Shown here: positions 45,384 through 56,617 of the stretch, piece by piece
Layout of the letters: each line of letters begins with the position of its first letter
How positions within the stretch are numbered: position 1 is the first letter of the stretch
DNA from: Dimorphilus gyrociliatus
Taxonomy: Eukaryota > Annelida > Polychaeta > Dinophilidae
Length of the DNA stretch: 64,000 nucleotides
Direction: 5' to 3'
Assembly: GCA_904063045.1 (NCBI GenBank)
Contig: CAJFCJ010000017.1
Coordinates: 496,001-560,000 of the forward strand
Translations under genes and position numbers: made by a program
Notes under the pieces: model-generated
The model's input: the letters and a program-made list of their open reading frames with translations, nothing else
Databases searched by the model: none
What the model was told of the DNA's origin: nothing

Positions 45384-47261
45384 ATGGCGAACGATGAAGA
45401 CTTGTCATCCGAGCAAACAGATAAATTGGTTCAATTCCAAGTAAATATCTCGTAATCTTTCTTAAAAGACTTCTAAATTTGATTAGAAATATTTAAAAAT
45501 ATAAAAGTTCTTCAGTCCTCTGACAATTGATTGTTGAACTTGCTTGCAAATTAGTAATTGATATTAGAAGTTAAAAATAACACTACATATGTTGTTCGTA
45601 TCTATAGTATTTAACTGTTAATTAACGTTTCTAGGATATAACTGGAATTGAAGACATGGAAAGATGTAGAGAAGTCCTCCAGGATAATGATTGGAACTTG
45701 GAGGTAATTTTTTTATGGTCTTGCGTAACTTCTTCACAATCTTAGTCGACATGCAATATTGTCAACAAGTACTCAAACATTTCGGAATTATTGCAAACAT
45801 TAATAATATTCTAACTAATTGATACAAATTTTACATGTTTCCAACTAGAATGTTGAATATAAGAGATTATACTAGATATTTTATTATTTTTAGAGAGCAG
45901 TACAGAGACATCTTGGAGATACCACGAGCGATACAACAGAAAGATTTTATCCTGAACCTACTTTAGAAATTAATCCTGAAGGTCAAAGGTAGCGTCGTTT
46001 CTTTTCGAATTAACTGTATATGATAGATTCATTTGAATATAGGGTCTTTCATGTTGAAAGAAGGCAACCTACAGGTCTTGTTAACTGGTTTTCTCAGTTC
46101 ATTTTATTTCCTTTTCGCTATTTTTACTCAACAATGGGGGACTTGGTATATTTCATACGTGAGCTATTAAGATTGATTTTTAATTTAGCGGTTTGTTATA
46201 AATATTATGTTATTTTTCCAGTTAGATTACTCCGACCAGACGTTCGACGAGCTGTTACAGATGCTGATGGTGACGTCCGGCGATTTATTAGAGAATTTGA
46301 TGAGAAGTACGGTGAAAATCATCCAAGTTTCTATTCATCCAGCTATAGTTCAGCTATAAGAAGCGCTAAGCAAAATCTTCAATTTCTCATAGTATATCTT
46401 CATAGCGATAAACATTCAGATACCGATAGCTTCTGTTCTGATGTTATATGCTCTGAAACAATTAGGACATGGTTTCAACGTAGAAACGCCATGTTTTGGG
46501 GTTGTTCAGTAGAATTACCGGAGGGCCATAGGGTTTCTGGTATTTTAAGAGAAAATGTCTATCCATTTTTAGCTGTTATTGTGTTAAAAGAAAACAAAAT
46601 GATGGTTGTGGGTAGAATGGAAGGTTTTTGTTCAGCTGATGTTCTGGTTGAACGTTTAGATACAGTTGTTGAGAGTAACGAAGCGAGCTTGGTTAGTTTC
46701 ATCTTTGCTTGCTTACATTTGCTAATCTAATTGAAAAAATTATCCTTCCAGATTGCCGAAATGGCGGCAAGACAAGAAAGAGCTCGTGCAGCAGATTTAA
46801 GGGAACAACAAGACGAAGCTTATTTAGCTACACTCAGGGCTGATCAAGAAAAGGAAAGATTAAAAAGACAAGAGCAGGAACAGGAGGAACGCTTACGTAA
46901 TGAACAAGCAGAGAAAGAAATGCAATTGGTAAACCGGAAGAAAAAAGCTGAAGAATCCCTTAGTCCCGAACCAACAAATTCGGAAGATTCCATTAAAGTA
47001 ATACTAAAATTACCAGAAGGACCAAGAATAGAGAGAAAATTCGATAAGAAACACAACCTATCTGAATTGCATGACTTCGTATTGTCCAGGAACGACATGC
47101 CAGATAGTTTCGAATTGCTTACCAATTTTCCAACCAAAGTGATTTTAAGGAGTGAAAATGCTGAAAATTGCAATGAATACGAGCGTTTGAAGAGTATTAC
47201 ATTTGAAGAAGCGCAGATAACCGGTACGACGTTATTGTTTGTTAGAGACTTGGACGCCTAA
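45384..47261 (+). CDS. FAF2: FAF2/UBXD8, UBA-UAS-UBX protein of ER-associated degradation
   Basis: Exons 45384-45440, 45635-45703, 45894-45988, 46043-46691 and 46752-47261, phases consistent, 459 residues (human 445). FAF2 sits in ER and lipid-droplet membranes as a hairpin and recruits p97/VCP to ubiquitinated clients. A UBA domain spans exons 1-3 (about 12-50, ITGIEDMERCREVLQDNDWN). A hydrophobic hairpin follows (about 90-125). A thioredoxin-like UAS domain has FLIVYLHSDKH, FWGCSVE and YPFLAVIVL. A long charged coiled coil (about 290-350) and a C-terminal UBX domain (about 365-459) with GPRIERKF, FELLTNFP and LLFVRDLD complete it; the usual FP turn that contacts p97 is kept in NFPTK. All expected parts are present. 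Confidence 0.96.
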
Positions 47262-47860
47262 AAATTTTTTCAATTCATTGAGTCAATTTATTTGAATAGC
47301 ATTTGTTGTAGAATGAATATAAATGTACAATTCTCTTCACAGATATATCATGTATCTAAATTTTTAGGAATAAGGCTGCATAGAAAAATCCAAATGAATT
47401 TAGTGTTGAAAAATCACTTTACTGTTATTTTTATAAATGATGATGATGATAATAATGATATTAATACTGGTTTTTGTAATGAAAAATCCTGCAGCTCTCA
47501 TCAATGTGATAAGATAAATGCAAACTTGTTCTTATTTTAAGGAAAAGCAAAATTTAGCATAGTACGGAATTGTTAAATAAGATAATTGATGAGAATTAAC
47601 AGTTTTAGATATTTTGTTTTATTCGAATGAAATAATAATCAAATTCAATTGGCAAAAAAAAAAGAATTAGCGAAATAGTCTCTTATGTGTTTTCAACATT
47701 TTCTTACCTTTATATATCTTTTCTCTACGTGTTTAGTATAATTTATAAAAATTGAGATTTTATATGACATTGAATATCAACTTGTTTCTCTTGAAAAATA
47801 CTTTGAGCATTATTATGGGTAATTGGAGAATTGAACAATATTAAATAGAAATTTTTAATT
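47262..47860. other. intergenic, convergent 3' ends
   Basis: This lies between the FAF2 stop (plus) and the stop of the four-TM gene (minus). It contains a GAT-rich stretch (47440-47461). The 82-codon open frame at 47292-47540 is in the expected FAF2 3' UTR and is not protein-like. Confidence 0.5.
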
Positions 47861-48784
47861 CTATACCAATAAATTCGGTGGTCTTTCGTGATTATCGTCT
47901 TGAGCCAACTCCTTAAAAGTTGTTGCCTATTAGCAAACATAATAATAACGTTATATCATTAAACGCATTTTTTAAACAAAAAAAATGTAACTTACTCGTG
48001 GACATAAACAAGGCAAACAACAGTGTAATATCCTTTTAAATAGTTGGAGTTCACCAAAGCAAACGTCTTCGTATAATTGAAGAAATGCTAGTAGAATCAG
48101 ACTTGAACCTAAGATAACAACAAGGAAGCCTGTCAAGTGAACTGGAAACATGGCACTACCATCCTGCTCAAATAAGAAATATGTTATCACATTTATAATT
48201 AAATAAGATATGTTCATAAACAAGAATAACCTTATAGGATGAATGTACTGTCCACTTCTTAGAAAATGATATAATTAGCGCCAAAATTCCAAATAGTAGA
48301 AAGGGTATTACTAAAAATATAATAATAGTAAATCGTTGAACTCCAGTTTTCGTTTTCGTAACAGCGGCTCTCAAACCAAAACATCCGACCAGAAACAATA
48401 ATATACCACACCATAATATCATACCAAAAGCATTATATCTGCTTATTGTTATTAAACTAGATTTTAGTCCATTTTCAATATTAGGAATTATAACAATTTC
48501 GGATAAACCTTTAAATAAGAAATGACAATTTAAACATTTATCAAGTTCAAATTGATGATATTATTACCTATCAGAGTGCTTATTCCACCGATAAGAGTAA
48601 GAGCTATACCAGAATTTCTAGACCATTGAATCCTAATCAGGTCTTTAGGAGGTGTTGCTATGTGATAATTGGTCGTTGTGGAATCTCTTACAAGTGGAGT
48701 TTCATTTCTCTCAGTTGATTCTATGCTCTCCTCCTCCGAAGAGTCTGTAGCTACTTGCAAATCTACCCTCTCGTAAGCTGACAT
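47861..48784 (-). CDS. four-transmembrane protein of unknown function
   Basis: Exons 48784-48568, 48508-48231, 48163-47996 and 47926-47861, phases consistent, 242 residues. The N-terminus is acidic and serine/threonine-rich (about 1-50). Four hydrophobic segments lie at about 57-73, 105-127, 136-160 and 174-194, then a cysteine cluster (HCCLPCLCPR) that could be palmitoylated, and a short tail ending ERPPNLLV. The layout recalls MS4A/TMEM-type tetraspanning proteins, but I see no diagnostic motif, and the family call is left open. The introns are about 60-70 nt. It lies tail-to-tail with FAF2. Confidence 0.7.
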
Positions 48785-49326
48785 ACCTTATGAAGAATTT
48801 TTCGAAGCCTGTAAGAATGAGCGATAATACATTTAAAAAAACAAGTTCTAAACTAGCTCGAATATTTGGACAAATTTACTACTTATTTTCGCATTAAACA
48901 ACATCTAGAGTACGTTAAATTTTATTAACCTTAATTTACTATCATATCTTGTTTTTACTTCTTAAATAAATATGTTTTTTAACCTCCGGAAACGCCACAT
49001 TTGTTGTCGAAAACAATTCAACAACAAAAATTATATATAGTCCTATAGTTCGAAGGATATTTACTTAAAAATAAAAGTTCATATTATATATTATCTGTAT
49101 TAGATATACATATGACAAACTTATATGTTTTTTTTATTATTATTTCTATATTGTTAGTATGATTTTATTCCTTAATAAAGAAAAAAAAGTATTCCGTTAG
49201 ATATTTAAATATTTTGTTTAAAATAGATTTTTTAAAAAATGTTCCATTCTTTTTTTTTTCATTCGAAGATTAAACATTCCAATATTCTAAAAATCCAATC
49301 CATCGATTTTTTTATTTGGTCATTTT
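48785..49326. other. intergenic
   Basis: A 542-bp AT-rich spacer between two minus-strand genes; it should contain the promoter of the four-TM gene and the 3' UTR of the winged-helix gene. Confidence 0.5.
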
Positions 49327-49734
49327 TTAACGATTTTTCTTGATAAGTTGCACTTTGGGACCGGCAATTGGGAAGCAAACGGTTGAAATCGAACTTTTCT
49401 CTTCATTTTTCTTGTTCTTTTTTCCATTTAGCTTAATATTTACGTAAAACAAAACTCCGTCAACCCTGACAGAAGTAGCATCGTAAATTTCCTTTAACAT
49501 TCTTCCAAACGTTCCTCTATTGATAGAACGGCCGAGGGCGTTGTGACATTTTTGAACTAGGTCATTGCCAGTAACAAAAGATCCCCTATCTTGTACAACA
49601 TTCCCTCTTATCCATTCTCTTACTTGGTCCTCGTAGTTTTTTAGACCTTCTCTACACTGCTGATTTAAGCCTCCACCCCTACGATTAACGTTTCGTTTTC
49701 GATTCAACTTAGATCTTTTCGTTCTTACTCTCAT
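49327..49734 (-). CDS. small basic protein with RFX-like winged-helix domain, intronless
   Basis: One frame, 135 residues, rich in K and R at both ends. The centre (about residues 35-100) reads like an RFX-type winged helix: VREWIRGNVV, then DLVQKCHNALGRSINRGTFG, KEIYDATSVRVDG and VLFYVNIKL. This matches the RFX pattern of helix, STFG-like turn, recognition helix, and the wing ending in a YxxI-type strand. Related domains occur in RFX factors, ARID2 and some primase-like mobile elements. The basic tails suggest nucleic-acid or chromatin binding. It is intronless and only 384 bp from the divergent kringle gene. It could be a real small DNA-binding protein or a fragment domesticated from an element. 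The family call comes from the pattern only. Confidence 0.5.
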   Translation of the reverse strand: MRVRTKRSKLNRKRNVNRRGGGLNQQCREGLKNYEDQVREWIRGNVVQDRGSFVTGNDLVQKCHNALGRSINRGTFGRMLKEIYDATSVRVDGVLFYVNIKLNGKKNKKNEEKSSISTVCFPIAGPKVQLIKKNR

Positions 49735-50118
49735 TCTTGAAAATTAAAGATTTGTTTAAATTTTAACTTTGACGTTCTTTTTCTCTCATACGTCAATTTA
49801 TATTTTAATTACTAATCAAACAGTTAAAAATGAAATATTTCTTGATTGTTAACGCCATCTACTGGTTCAATTATTAAATATTTTTCAAAAGATCTATTGG
49901 AGGAAATATAATAGCATCAAAATGTTCTGAAATTGAAAACAAAAACCAAATTAAAGAGATAATGCGCCTGCGCATAAAACTTAAAACTATTTATTGTTTC
50001 AATTAAACTTATGAATATTTATGAGAATTGTCAAAATTTAAATTTAAATAAAACTGTATAATTTAAATATTGTTATAGTTTATTAATTAAGAACACTAAT
50101 ATTAAAGCTATTTACATA
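49735..50118. promoter_or_regulatory. divergent promoter spacer winged-helix / kringle genes
   Basis: These 384 bp separate two outward-pointing ATGs. It contains the GC-rich decamer TGCGCCTGCG (about 49963-49972), unusual in this AT-rich DNA and similar to an NRF1-type palindromic GCGC half-site. Function is inference. Confidence 0.4.
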
Positions 50119-52259
50119 ATGCATAATAAGATAAAACGGCTCATTTACATATTTCTAATATTATTTATAAGATGCTATAAATTTTGCCCATACGACAGGA
50201 ATGTTTGTCAGAGAATTTGTGGAATTTGCGGTAGTGGTACCTCATGTAATAGTCTATACGGGAAGTGCGATCCAATTAATTGTCCTATTAATAGAATGGG
50301 CGATGGTTGCCTAAAAGAATGTTATAACGGTCTAGGTCATTCATTTAAAGGCTATACAAATGTTTCGAGTTTTAAAAAGCCCTGCTTAAATTGGTCTAAA
50401 TACAATTTTACCGGCAGAGGGAACTATTGTCAAAATATAAGAACATCAAACGAAACTGGAATTTGGTGTTTGGTTAAAAATGGAAATAGTATTATACAAG
50501 AGCCGTGTGACGTTGTTCAATGTCCAAAGTTATGCTCTAAGAAAGGTTGGGGCTCAAATTGCGAAAGAGAATGCTTTTGTAAGAACGGGGGACGGTGTCA
50601 TGCAGAGTATGGCTTTTGCGAATGTCCTCTAGGATATACGGGAGAGTTGTGCGATATAGAATGTCGTAATCCAAAACACGCATCCGTGTGCAGTAAACTT
50701 TGCTGTTTTAATGGTGGAATCTGCAAAAGAGAAAGTGGTCTATGCAAATGTCCAAAGAATAGAATGGGTTCTCAATGTCAGCTCGATTGTCTTCAAATAG
50801 GTCTAATTTATTCTGGTGATAACAGTAGAACAATATCAGGAAGATCTTGTATTGATAAATGTCAATCCGATCCGAAGAATATATCTTTAGAATGTTTAAC
50901 AACAACCGGACAACGTGAAATGTGCGATATTCCGTTTTGCAGTAGAACATGTTACTCTGGAAATGGTGAAAGTTACTCTGTAAACGAGGTAGATAATGTT
51001 ATTTCTTCTATTTCATTTTCCAATTTAAATTCGATACGCTAAAATTAATATAGATAAATAAAGTATACACTGCAGAAGGTTTAAAGGTTTGCTTACATTG
51101 GTCCGATCCAAGAGTTGTCTCTTATGTAACTAATTATAAATTTGCTGATGGGAAAGGAACGATTACCGCTCCTAATCATAACTTTTGTCGTTTTCCAAAG
51201 AGAAACAGAGAGGAGAGAAATACATCAAACGGACCGTGGTGTTACGTGTTATATAAAGGTGACATTCGCGAAGCCTTATGCGACGTTCCTCAGTGTATAG
51301 ATTTCAATAGAAAAACGTGTAAAGTTTGCGAATTAGTAACTTGGAAAGTCTTACCTAGTACGAATTATAAGCACTTGACGGAGAAGGAGAATTATTTAAG
51401 CAAATTAAAAGAACTGAAGAATAAATTAAGAATATGCCACGAAAAAATATGTAAATTAGATAGAACGAGAGAAGTAGTTGAAACTGAATACGAATGCGCT
51501 CTGTACATTGCTAATACAACTACTGGAATAGAAATTCAAAATGGTTTACATTATACAATAGAATACGTTTATACAGGTAGAATATGTACGGAAAAATTTA
51601 GAGATACCTCCTATTATTGCGTTAAAGTATTGATAGATATTCAACAGAGATTGGAATATAATTTAAATCATCATATAAGAAAATTAATAAGGAATGCTAA
51701 AATTACATTAATAGATATTAACTTTCAACCAGGCGCTCAATCTCAACAATGTGATCGTTTCTTAAAAGAATCTTATCAATCTTTCTATCCTAAATCTTCA
51801 ACAAATCAAATTTTTGTTGAAAATTCAACAATTTCATCTTTTTATTCAAATGGAACAAATAACAATAGCGTTTTAACTTTCTATAAAGAAGGTTTATTGA
51901 ATAGTGACAAATTATTCTGGTCATTAATAACTATAGGAATAGCATCTGTAGTTCTTTTATTACTGATTTATTTTATCATACAAGTATCATGTACAAAAGT
52001 TAACAATATTAACAAATTAAATAGAAGGAATTGCGCAACATCAACGAATTCTTACGATAATTTTATACAATTAAATAATATAAAAATATATAAATCAACA
52101 GAATCTCAAACGTCTAATAAATTATTAAAAAATTCTAATAGAAATCATATAAAACAGATAAGATTAAAGAGAACAATTCTAAAAGATGGCAATATAAGAA
52201 ATCATAGTATTTATACAATATCTTCTTCAACAGTAGAATCTTCTTCAAGTAGTGATTAA
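50119..52259 (+). CDS. single-pass membrane protein with kringle and EGF-like domains
   Basis: Two exons, 50119-50979 and 51054-52259, about 688 residues. The donor could instead be at 50988; the acceptor at 51054 restores frame and kringle spacing. A signal peptide (IYIFLILFIRCYK) and a cysteine-rich segment are followed by kringle 1 (about 68-134: ECYNGLGHSFKGY...CLNW...NYC...WCL...CDVVQC). Two EGF-like modules follow (CFCKNGGRCHAEYGFCECP and CCFNGGICKRESGLCKCP). Next is a shortened kringle-like segment (about 228-275), then a kringle (from CYSGNGESY, across the intron, to GPWCYV...CDVPQC). A region of about 200 residues, a TM helix (about 596-620, ITIGIASVVLLLLIYFIIQV) and a serine-rich tail complete it. 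It is probably an adhesion or signalling receptor. No named family with this order is known to me. Confidence 0.8.
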
Positions 52260-52498
52260 TATTTAAATATTATTATATACTCTGCTAAACTATAATATAA
52301 AGACTATATAACTAATGATCTTAAGTTTTGCTTCTTCTTCTTTTTTTGAAAGAGAGTTCATTAGGCTTTAGTATAAAATTAGTTTTAATTAAATACTCTC
52401 ATAGATAATTTTAAGATTAAGATAATAATGTTTTAATAACGATTTACATTCAAGTATTACAGCTTTTAATTAGTTAAATACTAATAGATTTAAACTAG

Positions 52499-52501
<3 letters not shown>

Positions 52502-52536
<35 letters not shown>
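52502..52536. repeat. (TA)n microsatellite
   Basis: About 35 bp of TA dinucleotide downstream of the kringle/EGF gene. Confidence 0.95.
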
Positions 52537-52540
<4 letters not shown>

Positions 52541-53017
52541 AAACAATATAGTATAGACATACTACTTGATTACCATTGACTTCTTTGACATTGGATAACG
52601 TGAATGTGGAGAAAAAAATTAGTTTACAAAGTACTTAAAGAACAAGTCAACAAATAACTTTTCCATATATAAAAAGATAATACTCTGCTATTTTTCAATA
52701 TTCTTACAAATTTTTTTTTCTTATAACAATCTTCTTCCTATAAAAGAAATTCCTTATATAAATCGTTAATGTATCGCGTATCGTTTGTTTTCGATTGTTG
52801 ATTTTCCATTAAAGTAAATTTAAAGGACATAATTATTCAACTTTAGGCCTATTTAATTAAAAGAAATTTTTTTCATGTTCCTTAATAGTGGAGTATAACT
52901 AAATTATATTTTGTTTTTTTTCTCTCTCTTTAATAAAGATAATTATCTAATTTAAATGAAAAGTTGTAGAGAACTATAGAGTCACGTATTACATGTTTAT
53001 ACTTGATGCTTTCTCTC

Positions 53018-53055
<38 letters not shown>

Positions 53056-55490
53056 TGCATATATCTATATCTATAGCCTGTCATAGATTACTATTTTAAT
53101 GATTAAAAGACTTTGAATACTGCGTATCGTAAGTATTTTTGTGTTTCTTGTTCTATTTTTTTTTTAAAAAAAAAAACACCAGTATATAAATTTTATTGAA
53201 ATTTATGACTTTTTTCACCTTTCCACGTTATATACTGTATATACAACATATAAGAAATATCAATTCTTTACTATAAAGGAAAATTCCAAAGATATGATAA
53301 GACGTGTCAACATTTTATTGTATTCTTTATTAACTAAGGATATTTATGTAGTTTATGACGAAACTGTGTAAAAGGTATGGTATTCTTTTATGATATATTC
53401 TATTATATTCTATTATATTCTATTATTAAAACAAACCAACACCTTTTTTCTTGTAAACTTTTTTATTTTGTTTGTAACAATTTTCATATAACACGGTCTA
53501 AAACAATCCAACTATGGCCGTTATTTCTGTCCTTAGACAGGAAGTAGGTAGGGATGATTTGTTTCACATTTCTTCCGATTGTACATGTACAGTATATATA
53601 TGTTTATGTCTTGCTGAGGTATCGCTTGCTAATTCACTATTAAAGGTAATTCTCAATTTAAGACATCCAATAAGTAGTTAAAAATAGTAACAAATTTGCT
53701 TTTCATTTGCTGTCCCTCTCTCTCTCTCTCTCTCTCTCTCTAAAAGAATTAAGTTCCGTTAGTGTTGTCTTAATAGAGGAGCAAAGTTCGTTTATTACTT
53801 GGAATATGAAAACATATAGAATGATATTATTGTAGTTTGTCATTTATCGATTAGTAAATAAAATTGTTTTCTTATTAACTTTTTATATTAGTTAATTAGT
53901 TAATTAATTTTCATTGTTATGATATTTATACAATTAATGTCTATATTATCCATGAATACATTTCAAGCGTGTAGATGTAGGTAGGCTACAGAAATGGCTG
54001 TTATTTTAGTTTCTATTACATCTATTTATAAATATTGTATAAAAGACTTAAGCAAATTAATTGAATTAATTGTTAATTAGTTAAGAAAAAAATAAATAAT
54101 TAATCGAAATATTATGCGTCGAAATAACCTTTTATTCTAAAAATATAGATATTCAGTCTAAAGAATGTCTATTTAATTCAATACAAACTTATCTTAATCG
54201 CTATATTATACATTATTAACTTAAAAACTATCAGTTATATAGAATCAATTTTAACAAGTCTATGATTTTTTTTTTCTTCTTTCTCGATTTCTTCATATTC
54301 CTCTTCTTCTGCTGTCCCCCTTTTTCATCTTATAGATTATATAGCCAAGTAAAGGTTTTATGAAAATGTATAGGCCTACGAATTAACTAATTTATTCACT
54401 TTCGATAAGATGAAGAAAGTTTTTCTATTAATCAATTTCTTGTTCGTTTCCTCCATTTTGAAAAGCGTCTAATATACTGCTTATATATCTATAAATACAG
54501 TATATTTACTTATAATTAGATAAATTGAATTTTCTACTCAGTGTTCAAAGACGCCTGTAATTTTATTATCCAAAAATGAAAAAGACCATTTAATGAAGAA
54601 GAGATTTGGCTCTCTCTCTCTCTCTCTCTATTTCCTAGTACCCCCTCCGTCTTTCCTTAATAATTTGTCAATTTTCCTTTCTTTCCCTTTATATATCTTT
54701 TTCTAATTTTCCCTATTTTCCAGAACTATTAGCATCATTTTTCCATAAGGAATAGCTTTTACAATGCACATTATATCTATATGAATATATTGTATCTTTT
54801 CCAAGACAGAGACACAGAGAGAGAGAGAGAGAGATGAGTTAAAGATCAGTTAAAATTGAAATGATAAAAATGTTTTTTTTCTAGGTTCTATTCTAAGTTA
54901 TAAGAACGATTTATCGCATTAAAAGCCTTTAAAGGTCCATAAAAACCATTATGGAGGAAAGAATTATTACTTGTAATGTTTATGTAAATCTATAAAATTA
55001 TAAGATATTCCATCGTTTAAAAAGTTGATATATGAATGTATCTGGTTTGTTTAAATATATATATATACTTATACTGTATATAAATTGTTTGCCTTCTAAC
55101 AATTTATAAACGATGATTTTTGTTACTTTCTAGATTGTTTATACGTTTATAAACCATTGAGAATGGAGCAATATATTCCAAATAAATGCTCTCAAAGTGG
55201 GAACGTTTATTTTAAACCATTTTTTATGTTTGTTATACCACAAAAGGAGGATAGTAACAAACTAAATAGAAATATATGAAAACAAGTGCAATATATAGAG
55301 TTAGCTATCTATTTATTTATTAAGCTTATTTAATCTATATAATCTATAAATTAAAAGATTGCGTAAAGGTTTTATTAAATAAATACTCTCTTCTTTTACT
55401 TTATAATTTGCCCTCTAACAATAATAGGCGACAGAATTGATGGATGCAGTTTGTGACGTCATCTGGTGAATATTTATAAGTATCCGTTGT

Positions 55491-55530
55491 TTCTCTCTCT
55501 CTCTCACTCGCTCGCTCGCTCGCTTTCTCA
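55491..55530. repeat. (CT)n-(CTCG)n pyrimidine tract in the GPCR 5' region
   Basis: CT repeats followed by about four CTCG units end about 20 bp before the GPCR ATG, so they probably lie in its 5' UTR or at the start site. Confidence 0.85.
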
Positions 55531-55552
55531 CTCTTAATCTATCCTTGAAACG

Positions 55553-56617
55553 ATGAATGGAACATTTGACCAGGAGGAACGAAACAATTGGCAAAGAGGA
55601 TTAGTAACTTTTCTAATAATATTGGTTCTATTGATAGCCCTTATTGGTAATCTAATTGTTATACTTATTGTGGTTCAAACCAACAAGTTAAGAAGTCAAT
55701 TATCAAACTGGTTTATAATTAATTTGGCAATATCGGATATAAGCAATGCAATCGTTGTTATGTCGACCTCTGCTGTAAGCACAGCGCTGGATTTTAGAGA
55801 GATAAACAAAATATGGTGCAAGATCACTTGTTCAGCCAATTATTGCCTTATGATAGCTTCCATGTTGACCATGCTCTTTATAGGCTTAGACCGCTATCTG
55901 GCAATCATTCACGCCCTCAGTTATAAGCGATTTGTCACAAAGGTAAGAATATTAGATGCAAAGAAAAAAGAGATTTTGCAATCAAAATCCTTTTTCATCT
56001 CCCTAAGAGAAAACTAATATGTTACTTCCCTCTCAAAATTCTTTTGTTATGTACATTTCTATGATTGTTATTGTTCATTTTATCCTATTCAACAGAGAAG
56101 AGTTCAGTTGGTTTTAGGATTCACTTGGTTTCAGGGTCTTGCATTTAGCATTCCACCATCGCTTACCTTGGACTGGGTGGAATATGATTATTGGGAAGCT
56201 GTTTGTGCTATCAAATGGGGGTTACCCGGTACTGCTATATACGTCATTTTAGCATGTATTTTATGCTTTGCTCTACCTTTTCTATTACTCATCTTCTTTT
56301 ATTGCGGCATTCTTAAGATAGTACGAGACAATTCCGTTTCTCACTCTTATCAACCAGGAACTGGAAGAGAGGGCAAGCAAATTATATCTCTTTTGTTAGT
56401 CGTGACACTCTTCTTCGTTTTCATGGCCCCATTTTGTATAACAAAGCTATTGAAAGTTTTAGGATACAAAATTAACGGTTGGTGGTCTACTGGTTCTTCT
56501 ATTGCTGAATATATGGCTTCTGCTTGCAATCCGTTCATTTACGCAATCTTCCGAGAAGACATGAGAAAAGCTCTACAGTATCTATGGGCAACGAAAGTCG
56601 CAAAAGCTGGATATTGA
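55553..56617 (+). CDS. class A (rhodopsin-like) G-protein-coupled receptor, orphan
   Basis: Exons 55553-55942 and 56096-56617, phase 0, 303 residues, seven helices. Helix 1 has IGNLIVILIV and helix 2 NLAISDISNA. The extracellular disulfide pair is WCKITC (before helix 3) with EAVCAIKW (loop 2). DRY occurs in GLDRYLAIIH, and helix 7 ends CNPFIYAIF. Helix 6 reads VVTLFFVFMAPFC, without the usual CWxP switch. Loop 3 and the C-terminus are very short, and the N-terminus is about 17 residues with one glycosylation site (NGT). The single intron lies just after the DRY helix. It may belong to an amine/opsin-related or orphan group; ligand and coupling are unknown. Confidence 0.9.

Larger units (their letters stand above)
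52260..55552. other. 3.3-kb intergenic region rich in simple repeats
   Basis: It contains TA tracts (52502-52536, 53023-53050), a T10A11 block (53156-53176), three TATTCTATTA units (53395-53426), a CT tract (53716-53742) and several TATAC(A/T)GTATA motifs (53229-53243, 53586, 54496, 55070). The last 100 bp before the GPCR are a CT tract that turns into CTCG repeats. No gene or RNA is recognised. Confidence 0.55.

Noticed and set aside
46844-47173. 109-codon minus-strand frame
   Set aside because: Antisense of the FAF2 coiled-coil/UBX exon.
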